A program made the translations under genes and the position numbers. A stretch of DNA of 64,000 nucleotides, taken from DASVRZ01 sp038230215. GTDB lineage: Bacteria > Verrucomicrobiota > Verrucomicrobiia > Chthoniobacterales > DASVRZ01. Where the stretch lies: contig JBBRNR010000008.1 of NCBI GenBank assembly GCA_038230215.1, positions 62,001-126,000 of the forward strand. The letters run 5' to 3'. The notes beneath the pieces are model-generated. The model was not told the DNA's origin. It saw only the letters and a program-made list of their open reading frames with translations, and searched no databases. This document shows, piece after piece, positions 56,701-64,000 of this stretch (the first letter of the stretch is position 1; the number at the start of each line of letters is the position of its first letter).

Positions 56701-59204
56701 GACTGAGCGGCTCTGGAAAATCCACTCTCGCGTTCGACATTCTTTTTGCCGAAGGACAACGCCGTTTCCTCGACAGCATGTCGCCTTACGCGAGGCAGTT
56801 TGTTGAGCAACTTGAAAAGCCTGATGTCGATCACATCGAGGGACTTCCTCCGAGCGTCGCCATTGAGCAGCGTATCACACGCGGCGGCGGAAAATCGACG
56901 GTCGCGACCGTCACCGAGGTCTATCATTTCCTGCGCCTGATGTTTGCCAAACTCGGCACGCAATACTGTCCAAAATGCCAGATTCCAGTCGAAGGCCAGA
57001 CGATCCAGCGCATCATCGAGCAAGTGGAAAAGGTCATCGGCAAGAAGACTTCCTATCTATTGGCGACGGTCGTGAAAGCTAGAAAAGGATTTCACACCGA
57101 CGTCGCAGCGGCTGCCGCCAAGGACGGTTTCGAGACGTTGTTAGTCGATGGGAAATTTGTTGCCTCGGCGAATTTTGAAAAGCTGGAGCGCTTCAAGGAA
57201 CATACCATCGACATCGTACTCGCCGACCTTTCCAAAGTGAAGAAAGCAGACGTCCGCCCGCTGGTGGAACGCGCGCTCCAAATCGGCAAGCGCACCGCGA
57301 AAATCTATGTTGCCGGACAGGAAACGATTCTCAGCACAGAAATGACTTGCCCAAAATGTTCACGCGCTTTTGAGGAACTGGACCCGCGTCTTTTCTCCTT
57401 CAACTCGCCCCACGGCTGGTGCACTACCTGCAATGGGTTCGGCGAGATTTTTGAGGCCCCGATCAACCTTGATGAAAACGCCTCTGTGCTGGAGCGCGAG
57501 CTCGCCGAGGAACGCGCCCACGAAACGTTGGAGGAAGGCGCGTCGAAGCCGTGCCACGTCTGCAAGGGCGCGCGCCTGAATGAAGTCGCCCGCAATGTTA
57601 GGTTGAATGATCTAACCATCGACCGGGTAGTCCATGGCAGCGTGCGCGATTCACTGGAAACTGTGCAAAAGCTAACCTTTCAGAAACAACAGCTCGTCAT
57701 CTCGGAGGACATCATTCCTGAGATCACGCAGCGATTGAAGTTCATGGAAAACGTGGGACTGAGCTATCTGTCACTCGATCGTTCGGCAAAAACTTTGAGC
57801 GGCGGCGAGAGTCAACGTATCCGGCTGGCGGCGCAGTTAGGTTCCAATCTGCGCGGGGTGCTTTATGTCCTCGACGAGCCCACCATTGGGCTCCATCCAC
57901 GCGACAACGACGCGCTGTTAGATACTTTGGAAGCACTCAAGGCCAAGGGCAACACACTCGTGATCGTCGAGCACGATGAGGAGACCATGCGCCGCTCAGA
58001 CATCATAGTCGATCTGGGTCCCGGCGCCGGCATGAACGGCGGCGAAGTCGTTGCCCAGGGGACTTTGAACCAAATCAAAGCTAACAAAGCCTCGCAGACT
58101 GGTCGTTACCTCAAAAATCCGATGCAGCATCCGTTGTTAGGTTCGCGGCGTTCTCTGGCTAAGGTGGACTGGCTGCAAATCATCAAGGCCGATGTTAACA
58201 ATCTCAAAAACATCACGGTGAAATTTCCCATCGGACGGCTTACGGCCATCACTGGCATTTCCGGTTCAGGTAAAAGCACCCTCATGCGCGGTGCGCTGCG
58301 CCCAGCGGTGGAGGAGGCCCTCAATCCCAAAGCGAAAAAAACAGGCAAGTATCCACTGTTGAAAGGCGTCGAACATCTCGAGGCCATCTACGAGGTCGAT
58401 CAATCTCCGATTGGAAAATCTTCGCGCTCGATTCCAGCGACTTACATCAAAGTCTTCGACGAAATCCGGCTGCACTTTGCCGCGCTGCCTATGTCCCGGA
58501 TGCGAGGTTATACTAATAGTCGGTTCTCCTTTAACACCGAGGGTGGCCGTTGCGAAACCTGCGCGGGCCAGGGTGTGATCAAGATGGAAATGAACTTTCT
58601 GCCAGCAAGCTATGTTCCCTGCGAGGACTGCGGAGGTACGCGCTACAATGCCACGATCCGTGAAGTGGAATACAACGGCAAAAACATCGGCGATGTAATG
58701 AATATGACCATCGCGCAGGCGGCGGAATTTTTCGCTGCCAGCCCGAAAATTCATCGCACGCTACAATTGTTAGTCGAGACCGGCCTGGGTTATCTCAAAC
58801 TGGGCCAGCCGAGCCCGACTCTCAGCGGCGGCGAGGCGCAGCGACTCAAGCTCGTCTCCGAGTTACGCCTCGGTGCGGCTCGTGATTATACTAATAAAGT
58901 GCGCAAGATGAAGTCCGCGAAAAGCACGCTTTATTTGCTGGAAGAGCCGACAATTGGACTGCACATGGCTGATGTGGAAATGTTGTTAGGAGTCATCCAA
59001 CGTCTGGTGGATGTCGGCCACACCGTGATCGTCATTGAGCATAATTTGAACGTCATCGCGGAAGCCGATTACATCGTCGATATCGGACCGGAGGCTGGTT
59101 CCGCTGGCGGCGAGCTCGTGGCGTTTGGAACGCCCGAGGAAATCATCAAAAGCAAGACGAGCCGCATCGCGCCCTATCTGAGGAAGACTTTGGCGGGCCA
59201 ATAG
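53724..59204 (+). CDS. uvrA: UvrA, tandem-duplicated form (two complete UvrA units in one chain)
   Basis: About 1826 residues from the ATG at 53724, twice the usual 940. Four ABC ATPase sites are visible. Walker A: GPSGSGKSSL, GVSGSGKSSL, GLSGSGKSTL, GISGSGKSTL. Signatures: LSGGEVERVTL, LSGGESQRLKL, LSGGESQRIRL, LSGGEAQRLKL. Zinc-binding CxxC pairs occur in both halves (CAHCDE...CPTCRGFG and CPKCSR...CTTCNGFG). The second unit begins near residue 960. UvrA scans DNA for damage in nucleotide excision repair and normally works as a dimer; here one chain could replace the dimer. Chlamydial UvrA has the same size and layout. Confidence 0.96.
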   Translation: MAEPLADSIRIRNVRQNNLKGIDLDLPLNQLIVVTGPSGSGKSSLAFDTIYAEGQRRYVETFSPYTRQFLDRMDKPRVDEIIGIPPAIAIEQKNGVRTTRSTVGTMTEINDYLKLLVPRLARAFCPVCDREIRPETAQSIVTQLQKEHTGETILITFGIPVPANTKPSDFFKFLNAQGYLRIWRDGKMHRTDEAPAFTALHGIVEVVQDRITVQPDSFARLTEAIETALNFGKGKLLVTKLSTLHSQPFSKGWHCAHCDETIRPPSPGLFSFNNPLGACPTCRGFGRTIGLDLDRALPDKSLSIAEGVVKPFQSGQSKECQSDLMRHAQRNLVDVYCPFAELSDADQKWVLQGEGGIDVSNEELGRNDHWYGVKGFFDWMEARTYKMHVRVFLSRYRAYTECPDCHGGRFQPATLNYQLVDQSGKRYTLPQLSRIPVRQLAALLETFQIPEADKTGKMIRGEVVSRLRYLDEVGLGYLDLDRSTRTLSGGEVERVTLTTCLGASLVNTLFVMDEPTVGLHPRDVSKLIGVMQQLRNKGNTLLVVEHEEAVIRSADYLIDIGPGRGNAGGELVFAGNASELDGNQRSLTAAYLYGRKSIPVPVKRRKAKSCLTVKGATENNLRDIDVKFPLGLFTCVTGVSGSGKSSLVHTVLHENLLRIKGLPTGDVIGHCRNILGGHAVDQVVMVDQSPLARSPRSTPAVYLGVFDELRKQFADSPEAQAAGFTASTFSFNSGTGRCQRCNGLGFEKVEMQFLSDLFIRCSECEGKRYQPHVLAIQLHGKSIHDVLELTVGEAIAFFSKHGANKKILEPFRTLESVGLGYLKLGQPVNVLSGGESQRLKLVGHLVEKSNLHQKSLLIFDEPTTGLHFDDVALLLTVFQKLVDAGNTLIVIEHNLEVIKSADHVIDLGPEAGEEGGLVIAEGTPEQVAKIEESHTGRYLRGVLNGTRVREEVIPKPVSYKGQSDGITIHGAREHNLKNFTVTLPREKMITITGLSGSGKSTLAFDILFAEGQRRFLDSMSPYARQFVEQLEKPDVDHIEGLPPSVAIEQRITRGGGKSTVATVTEVYHFLRLMFAKLGTQYCPKCQIPVEGQTIQRIIEQVEKVIGKKTSYLLATVVKARKGFHTDVAAAAAKDGFETLLVDGKFVASANFEKLERFKEHTIDIVLADLSKVKKADVRPLVERALQIGKRTAKIYVAGQETILSTEMTCPKCSRAFEELDPRLFSFNSPHGWCTTCNGFGEIFEAPINLDENASVLERELAEERAHETLEEGASKPCHVCKGARLNEVARNVRLNDLTIDRVVHGSVRDSLETVQKLTFQKQQLVISEDIIPEITQRLKFMENVGLSYLSLDRSAKTLSGGESQRIRLAAQLGSNLRGVLYVLDEPTIGLHPRDNDALLDTLEALKAKGNTLVIVEHDEETMRRSDIIVDLGPGAGMNGGEVVAQGTLNQIKANKASQTGRYLKNPMQHPLLGSRRSLAKVDWLQIIKADVNNLKNITVKFPIGRLTAITGISGSGKSTLMRGALRPAVEEALNPKAKKTGKYPLLKGVEHLEAIYEVDQSPIGKSSRSIPATYIKVFDEIRLHFAALPMSRMRGYTNSRFSFNTEGGRCETCAGQGVIKMEMNFLPASYVPCEDCGGTRYNATIREVEYNGKNIGDVMNMTIAQAAEFFAASPKIHRTLQLLVETGLGYLKLGQPSPTLSGGEAQRLKLVSELRLGAARDYTNKVRKMKSAKSTLYLLEEPTIGLHMADVEMLLGVIQRLVDVGHTVIVIEHNLNVIAEADYIVDIGPEAGSAGGELVAFGTPEEIIKSKTSRIAPYLRKTLAGQ

Positions 59205-59303
59205 TTCTTTCAACGTTAATTCTCCTGCTAACTACGCTCCTCTTTTCGCTAATTGCGGCTTCCCGGTTGATTTCGCCAGTCATTTCCTTAAACTGTCCGC
59301 CAG

Positions 59304-60212
59304 ATGGCCACTCTAAAAATCGATCCCGCCCTGCATCAGGCTCGCAAACCGGAATGGATCAAGGTGCGGCTACCATCGAATCCGAAGTTTTTCTCGACTA
59401 AAGCACTGATGTCGGATCTGAAACTGGTGACCGTTTGCGAGGAAGCTCAATGCCCGAATCGCTGGGAATGCTGGAGTCAGGGCACGGCGACTTTCATGAT
59501 TGCCGGGGAACGCTGCACGCGCGCCTGTGGTTTTTGCGCGGTGAGCACAGCGAAACCTTTGGCGCTGGAAGCTGATGAACCGACTCGCGTGGCCGAGGCC
59601 GTGCGCCGGATGGATTTGAAGCACGTCGTGATCACCGCAGTAGCACGAGATGATTTGGCTGACGGCGGCGCGGCGCATTTTGCGAAGACGATCGAAGCCG
59701 TCCGCGCGACTGATCCCAAGCTAGTCATTGAGGTTTTGACACCCGACTTCAATGGTAATGAGGCCGCCATCCGACTCGTACTCGACGCGGGTCCACAGAT
59801 TTTCAATCACAACCTCGAGACAGTGGAGCGCCTCACGCCTCAGGTTCGTTCTCGCGCCAAATACCGGCTTTCGCTCGACGTTTTGCGCCGGGTGAAGGCG
59901 ATGAAACCCGGCATCGTCACCAAGAGCGGCATCATGCTCGGGCTCGGCGAGGAGGAGAATGAGTTGTTCCAAGCGATGGACGATTTGCGCGAGTCCGGCG
60001 TGCAGGTTTTGACTCTCGGCCAGTATCTGCGACCGACGCCAAATCATTTGCCCGTGGTCGAATACATCACGCCGGAAACCTTCGACACTTACGGCGAGAT
60101 CGCCCGCAAAAAAGGTTTCGAGTTTGTGGCCAGCGGACCGCTCGTGCGCAGCTCGTATCACGCGGGCGATGTCGATTTAACGACTCTCGGAAACAGTGGC
60201 GCAACCGCCTAA
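59304..60212 (+). CDS. lipA: Lipoyl synthase
   Basis: 302 residues. It inserts two sulfurs into octanoyl-protein. The auxiliary cluster motif CEEAQCPNRWEC and the radical SAM motif CTRACGFC are intact, as are GTATFMIAGERCTRACGF and LTPDFNGNEAAIRLVL. Its end overlaps the start of the glycosyltransferase gene by 17 nt, so they are co-translated. No lipB is in the window. Confidence 0.97.
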   Translation: MATLKIDPALHQARKPEWIKVRLPSNPKFFSTKALMSDLKLVTVCEEAQCPNRWECWSQGTATFMIAGERCTRACGFCAVSTAKPLALEADEPTRVAEAVRRMDLKHVVITAVARDDLADGGAAHFAKTIEAVRATDPKLVIEVLTPDFNGNEAAIRLVLDAGPQIFNHNLETVERLTPQVRSRAKYRLSLDVLRRVKAMKPGIVTKSGIMLGLGEEENELFQAMDDLRESGVQVLTLGQYLRPTPNHLPVVEYITPETFDTYGEIARKKGFEFVASGPLVRSSYHAGDVDLTTLGNSGATA

Positions 60213-60867
60213 AATCGCCGTCCTCATCCCCGGCTACTGCGAGGAGGAGGCCATCGGGAAAGTCGTCGCCGGAGTGAAAAAATACCTCGGTGATGTTTTG
60301 ATGGTCGATGACGGTTCGCCCGACGAGACTGCGGAGCGGGCGCGTCAGGCGGGTGCCGAGGTCATTGTGCATTCCAAAAACCAGGGTAAAGGCGCGTCGC
60401 TTAAGACGGGCCTACGCACGCTGGAATCGCGCGGAGTGGATTATTTTCTGGTGATGGATTCCGACGGGCAGCATGACCCGGACGACATTCCGCACTTCAT
60501 CGCCGCCGCCAGCGAAATGGAAGTCGCCGTATTTTGTGGCAACAGGATGGGTGACCTGACTTCCATGCCAATGGTGCGGAAGCTGACCAATAAATTTATG
60601 TCCTGGCGCATCAGCCGCGCTTGCGGGCAGCATATTCCCGACAGCCAGTGCGGGTTTCGAATGTATCGTCGCGACACGCTGGCGCATCTGCTGTGCGAGA
60701 CGAATAATTTTGATTACGAGACGGAGACGCTACTCCTGATCGCGCGGAACGGGCTCAAAATCGCCTCGGTCCCGGTGAAGACGATCTACGGCAATGAGAA
60801 GAGTAAGATCCACCCGATTCGCGACACCATCCGCTTCTTCAGGCTGATGCACCGCTATCGCCGCTAG
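60196..60867 (+). CDS. Glycosyltransferase family 2
   Basis: 223 residues from a GTG at 60196 inside lipA. DPM1-like GT-A enzyme: VLIPGYCEEEAIGKVV, DVLMVDDGSPDETAE, and the metal-binding DSDGQHDP. No C-terminal membrane helix, so it is a soluble enzyme moving a sugar from an NDP donor, possibly to a lipid phosphate. The link to lipA is only by overlap; the reason is not clear. A bidirectional terminator follows. Confidence 0.9.
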   Translation: MAQPPKIAVLIPGYCEEEAIGKVVAGVKKYLGDVLMVDDGSPDETAERARQAGAEVIVHSKNQGKGASLKTGLRTLESRGVDYFLVMDSDGQHDPDDIPHFIAAASEMEVAVFCGNRMGDLTSMPMVRKLTNKFMSWRISRACGQHIPDSQCGFRMYRRDTLAHLLCETNNFDYETETLLLIARNGLKIASVPVKTIYGNEKSKIHPIRDTIRFFRLMHRYRR

Positions 60868-60878
60868 ACAAAAAGAAC

Positions 60879-60910
60879 AAAAAAGGCGTGGTGTGAAGCA
60901 CGCCTTTTTT
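60879..60910. terminator. Bidirectional rho-independent terminator
   Basis: AAAAAAGGCGTG-GTGTGAAG-CACGCCTTTTTT, 12-bp stem with A and T runs on both sides, between the convergent glycosyltransferase and clpC genes. Confidence 0.93.
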
Positions 60911-60924
60911 GAGTTTGAGTCAAA

Positions 60925-63417
60925 TCAGACTGCGGTCGCCGGCTGCGGCGGTTCGGGTTCTTGAACTACAAATTCGATATCCCGTGGGCCTTTTTTGGCG
61001 ATCAAAGTGTCGCCGGCTTTTACCGTACCTTTGAGTAATTCCTCCGCCAGCGGGTCTTCCAAATAACGCTCGACCGCCCGGCGCATCGGGCGCGCACCGT
61101 AGGCTGGGTCGTATCCTTTTTCGATGAGGAATTCGACGGCCGACGGATCAAGTGTGATGTGGATTTCCTTGTATTTGAGGCGTTTGACGGTCTTGGCGAC
61201 TTCGAGATCGACGATCTGAACGAGATCGGCTTTTTCCAAAGTGTGGAAGACGATGAGGTCGTCCAGACGGTTGATGAACTCCGGTTTGAAGACGCGTTTG
61301 GCCTCCTCCAGAATCTTCTCTCGCATGAGATCGTAGTTGTGCTCGTTGCGTGGCGCGCCGAAGCCCATCGTGTTCTGACGTTTAATCGTCTCAGCGCCAA
61401 CGTTCGACGTCATGATGATGATCGTGTTTCGGAAATCGATTTTACGCCCAAGCGAGTCGGTGATTTTTCCCTCCTCCAGAATCTGGAGCATGAGATTCAT
61501 CACATCGGGGTGCGCTTTTTCCACTTCGTCGAACAGCACAACGCTGTAAGGACGACGGCGAACGGCCTCCGAAAGTTGGCCCCCCTCCTCGTATCCGACG
61601 TAACCAGGAGGCGATCCGATCAGACGCGAAGCGGTAAATTTCTCCATGTATTCGGACATGTCGATCTGAATGATGGCATCCTGATCGCCGAACATGAATT
61701 CCGCCAAAGTCCTCGCCAGGAAGGTTTTGCCGACGCCCGTCGGGCCCAGGAAAATAAAGGAGCCAATCGGACGACGCGGATCTTTCAAGTCCGCGCGGCT
61801 GCGGCGCAGGGCTTTGCTGACGGCGATGACGGCTTCGTTCTGGCCGATGACGCTGTTTTTCAGTTCCGTCTCCATGGTTAGGAGCTTGGTCATTTCCTTC
61901 TGCTCCATGCGGTTAAGCGGCACACCAGTCCACTTGGAAACGATGTGCATCATGTCGTCCTCGGTAACGAGCACTTCCTTCTCCTCCCGCTGTTCGCGCC
62001 ATTGAGTCAGAATGGATTCGAGCTTTTCTTTGGCCTGCTTTTCGGTGTCGCGCAGAGCGGCAGCTTTTTCGAAATCCTGAGCTTTAATTGCGCCTTCTTT
62101 GTCGGCCTTAATCGACTCGATCTCGGCTTCGATATCTTTCACGTTCGGAGGACGCGTCATCGAATTAATCCGGGCGCGCGCACCAGCTTCATCCATCACA
62201 TCAATGGCTTTGTCCGGAAGGAAACGATTCGTCAAGTAACGATCGGAGAGCTTCGCGGCAAATTCCAAGGCCTCGTCTGTGAGCTTGGCCTTGTGATGCG
62301 CCTCGTATTTTGGCCGCAGTCCTTTGAGAATCTCGATGGTTTCCTCGACGCTTGGCGCCTCAACTTTCACCGTCTGGAAACGGCGTTCCAGCGCGGCGTC
62401 TTTCTCAATATATTTGCGATACTCGGTCAGAGTGGTCGCGCCAATACACTGTAACTCGCCACGACTCAGCGCGGGCTTGATGATGTTCGAGGCGTCCATC
62501 GCTCCCTCCGCAGAACCGGCACCCACAATCGTATGCAACTCGTCGATAAATAGGAGCACATTTTTGGTCCGGCGAATCTCATCCATGACGGCCTTAATGC
62601 GCTCTTCAAACTGTCCACGATATTTCGTGCCAGCGACCATCAGGGCCAAATCCAGCGTGATCACTTTTTTGTCGCGAAGCAGTTCGGGCACATTTCCGCT
62701 GGCGATTTCCTGAGCCAAACCCTCGGCGATGGCTGTCTTGCCAACACCAGCTTCACCAAGCAAAACCGGGTTGTTTTTGGTGCGGCGGCAAAGGATTTGA
62801 ATGACGCGCTCAATCTCATTTTTTCGTCCAATGACCGGGTCCAACTCGCCTTTCTTGGCGATCTCAGTCAGGTCACGTCCGAATGCACGAAGCGCTGGGG
62901 TTTTCACGTCCTTCTGCTTGCCCGAACCACTGCCAGACGGTTCCTGAGGAATATCCGACTCGCCTTCGGGTGGTGTGTAGTTTGGGTCGAGTTCCTTCAT
63001 GATCTCGCCACGAGTGCGTTCGATGTCGATTTCAAGCGTTTTTAAAACGCGGGCTGCTACCCCTTCACCCTCGCGGAGGAGCCCAAGTAAAATGTGTTCC
63101 GTGCCGACGTAGCTGTGGTTCAGCGTCTTCGCTTCCTTGCCGGCGAGCGCGAGGACTTTTTTCACCCGCGGCGTGTAAGGAATATTCCCGACCATTTTGG
63201 TCTCGGGACCCGAGCCGACTTGTTTTTCGACTTCCATGCGAACGGTTTCGAGGTCGAGTCCCATCTTTTGCAGAACATTGACCGCGACGCCCTGGCCGAG
63301 TTTGATCAAACCCAGAAGGAGGTGCTCGGTTCCCACATAATTGTGGTTGAATCGATCCGCTTCTTTGCGGGCCAGAGCCAGAACCTGTTGAGCACGAGGA
63401 GTAAAATTATTCATCAT
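60925..63417 (-). CDS. clpC: ATP-dependent Clp protease ATPase subunit ClpC
   Basis: 830 residues. Unfolds proteins and feeds them to ClpP. Order: Clp N-domain repeats (residues 1-150), first AAA with GEAGVGKTAIAEGLA and LFIDELHTIVGAG, a UVR-like coiled linker (AIKAQDFEKAAALRDTEKQA), second AAA with GPTGVGKTFLARTLAE and the sensor region, and the ClpP-contact type tip MGFGAP. It ends with QEPEPPQPATAV. The double N-domain and UVR mark it as ClpC rather than ClpB or ClpA. The gene stands alone; clpP is not in the window. Confidence 0.97.
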   Translation of the reverse strand: MMNNFTPRAQQVLALARKEADRFNHNYVGTEHLLLGLIKLGQGVAVNVLQKMGLDLETVRMEVEKQVGSGPETKMVGNIPYTPRVKKVLALAGKEAKTLNHSYVGTEHILLGLLREGEGVAARVLKTLEIDIERTRGEIMKELDPNYTPPEGESDIPQEPSGSGSGKQKDVKTPALRAFGRDLTEIAKKGELDPVIGRKNEIERVIQILCRRTKNNPVLLGEAGVGKTAIAEGLAQEIASGNVPELLRDKKVITLDLALMVAGTKYRGQFEERIKAVMDEIRRTKNVLLFIDELHTIVGAGSAEGAMDASNIIKPALSRGELQCIGATTLTEYRKYIEKDAALERRFQTVKVEAPSVEETIEILKGLRPKYEAHHKAKLTDEALEFAAKLSDRYLTNRFLPDKAIDVMDEAGARARINSMTRPPNVKDIEAEIESIKADKEGAIKAQDFEKAAALRDTEKQAKEKLESILTQWREQREEKEVLVTEDDMMHIVSKWTGVPLNRMEQKEMTKLLTMETELKNSVIGQNEAVIAVSKALRRSRADLKDPRRPIGSFIFLGPTGVGKTFLARTLAEFMFGDQDAIIQIDMSEYMEKFTASRLIGSPPGYVGYEEGGQLSEAVRRRPYSVVLFDEVEKAHPDVMNLMLQILEEGKITDSLGRKIDFRNTIIIMTSNVGAETIKRQNTMGFGAPRNEHNYDLMREKILEEAKRVFKPEFINRLDDLIVFHTLEKADLVQIVDLEVAKTVKRLKYKEIHITLDPSAVEFLIEKGYDPAYGARPMRRAVERYLEDPLAEELLKGTVKAGDTLIAKKGPRDIEFVVQEPEPPQPATAV

Positions 63418-63457
63418 TAATGTGGTCTGGAAGCCGGATAATTCTGGCTTCCATTAA

Positions 63458-63486
63458 CTTATATCAGCGTTGCCAACACACTGCAA
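63458..63486 (-). promoter_or_regulatory. Promoter of clpC, with 5' leader hairpin
   Basis: Minus strand TTGCAG (63486-63481), 17-bp spacer, TATAAG (63463-63458). The leader then forms a hairpin with 7-bp arms GGAAGCC/GGCTTCC (63429-63452), 11 nt from the start codon, which could affect translation. No CIRCE or CtsR-type operator is seen. Confidence 0.6.
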
Positions 63487-63544
63487 CTTACTGGCCAAAA
63501 AGGCACAGTGCGCCCGCGCTTTTTTTGCACGAAACTTAATGAAT

Positions 63545-64000
63545 TCAGCGTGCGCCCATCGGGGCGTTTAAATGAGCGGGTTGCTCGGTTGAGCCGACAT
63601 CGCCCGTTCGGCTGGTGCCACGCTTGAAAACCAGTTTCGCCGAGCGAATTTCCACGCCATCGGGTGACTCGGCCACGATTGGAATTTCAAATTCTCCATC
63701 GGGAAGGCGAAAGTGGTAGCGGAAGCTGCCGTCTTTCGCGAGTGGGATTTCCTTGCCGTCGATCCACACCGTGGCATCGGGATGCGTGCCGCCGTAGAAA
63801 ATAACCTCGGCATTTACGTGCATGAAGAAGTCGCGACTTTCGCCTCCAAACGGTTGTGCGCTCCAACTCGAACCCAGAGCTCCGGCCCAGCTCGACTCAC
63901 CGCCGACAGCAGTTACCCAGCTCGTTTCGCCGCCCCAGCTCGCGCCGACTCCGCTAAAGAGACTGCTCTCGTGCCAGGTCGAACCAACCAGATTCTGGAG
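63545..64000 (-). CDS. DUF4912-type protein, N-terminal part outside the window
   Basis: 152 residues of the C-terminal part; the frame is open to the window edge at 64000. The segment FFMHVNAEVIFYGGTHPDAT, then DGSFRYHFRLPDGEFEIPIV, matches the C-terminal domain of DUF4912 proteins common in Verrucomicrobia. Before it lies a repeat of Trp/Ser/Gly units (GSTWHESSL, GASWGGETSW, GGESSWAGA, GSSWSAQPF). Function unknown; surface or polymer binding has been guessed for such repeats, which I cannot confirm. Stop TGA at 63545-63547. Confidence 0.88.
   Translation of the reverse strand, partial: LQNLVGSTWHESSLFSGVGASWGGETSWVTAVGGESSWAGALGSSWSAQPFGGESRDFFMHVNAEVIFYGGTHPDATVWIDGKEIPLAKDGSFRYHFRLPDGEFEIPIVAESPDGVEIRSAKLVFKRGTSRTGDVGSTEQPAHLNAPMGAR

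Overview
The window reads as a chromosomal segment of a member of the Verrucomicrobiota (PVC superphylum). Reasons: a single-chain tandem UvrA of about 1826 residues, the size and layout known from Chlamydiae; a DUF4912 protein with tryptophan-rich repeats; a pseudopilin with the H-X9-DG ending; the futalosine menaquinone enzyme MqnE; and many compact palindromic intergenic repeats. No rRNA is present, so the placement is inference from gene content. Two tRNA genes, Leu(GAG) and an Ile2-like CAU tRNA, lack an encoded CCA.

Layout. 1-5.9 kb: end of a large AsmA-like envelope protein, tRNA-Leu, a pseudopilin, aroB and dprA. 5.9-12.1 kb: UbiB-type kinase, Nudix hydrolase and an ATP-grasp/alpha-E pair, with palindromic elements and two degenerate 21-bp repeat arrays between them. 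12.2-14.2 kb: small unknown genes and a PemK/MazF-type toxin-antitoxin pair. 14.2-16.9 kb: psd-pssA-glycosyltransferase operon making phosphatidylethanolamine. 18.4-21.9 kb: gapA-pgk-(aspartic protease-like)-tpiA. 22.5-27.4 kb: HerA-like ATPase, tRNA, accB-accC, thiE.

27.4-35.5 kb is the most unusual part. About fifteen short genes all lie on the minus strand, mostly unknown and often secreted or membrane-bound. They are separated by imperfect palindromes that begin GCCTAAC and end GTTAGGC; five of these are exactly 103 bp. This is the structure of an integron gene-cassette array. No integrase gene is in the window, so it appears to be a cassette cluster without integrase (CALIN). It starts exactly at the thiE stop codon. 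Within it, two attC-like sites look split open by inserted DNA: a roughly 180-260-bp repeat (B) with a minus-strand TATAAT-like box, plus a 180-bp remnant of an IS481/IS3-type transposase. A third B copy forms the right edge and runs directly into a 12-unit 21-bp array.

36-50.3 kb: unknown genes, PfkB kinase, serine hydrolase, TPR protein, the classical rpmH-rnpA-yidD-yidC-khpB operon, argS, an EIIA-Ntr-like protein, a ketosynthase pair in which one partner has lost all catalytic residues, mqnE and an M50 protease. 50.4-64 kb: a LAB_N protein, ogt, another 21-bp array and palindrome, nitroreductase, a HTH-like protein, the double-length uvrA, lipA, a glycosyltransferase, clpC and the end of a DUF4912 gene.

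The recurring theme is 21-bp tandem arrays, each with its own consensus, in at least four intergenic places and once, truncated, inside the cassette array.
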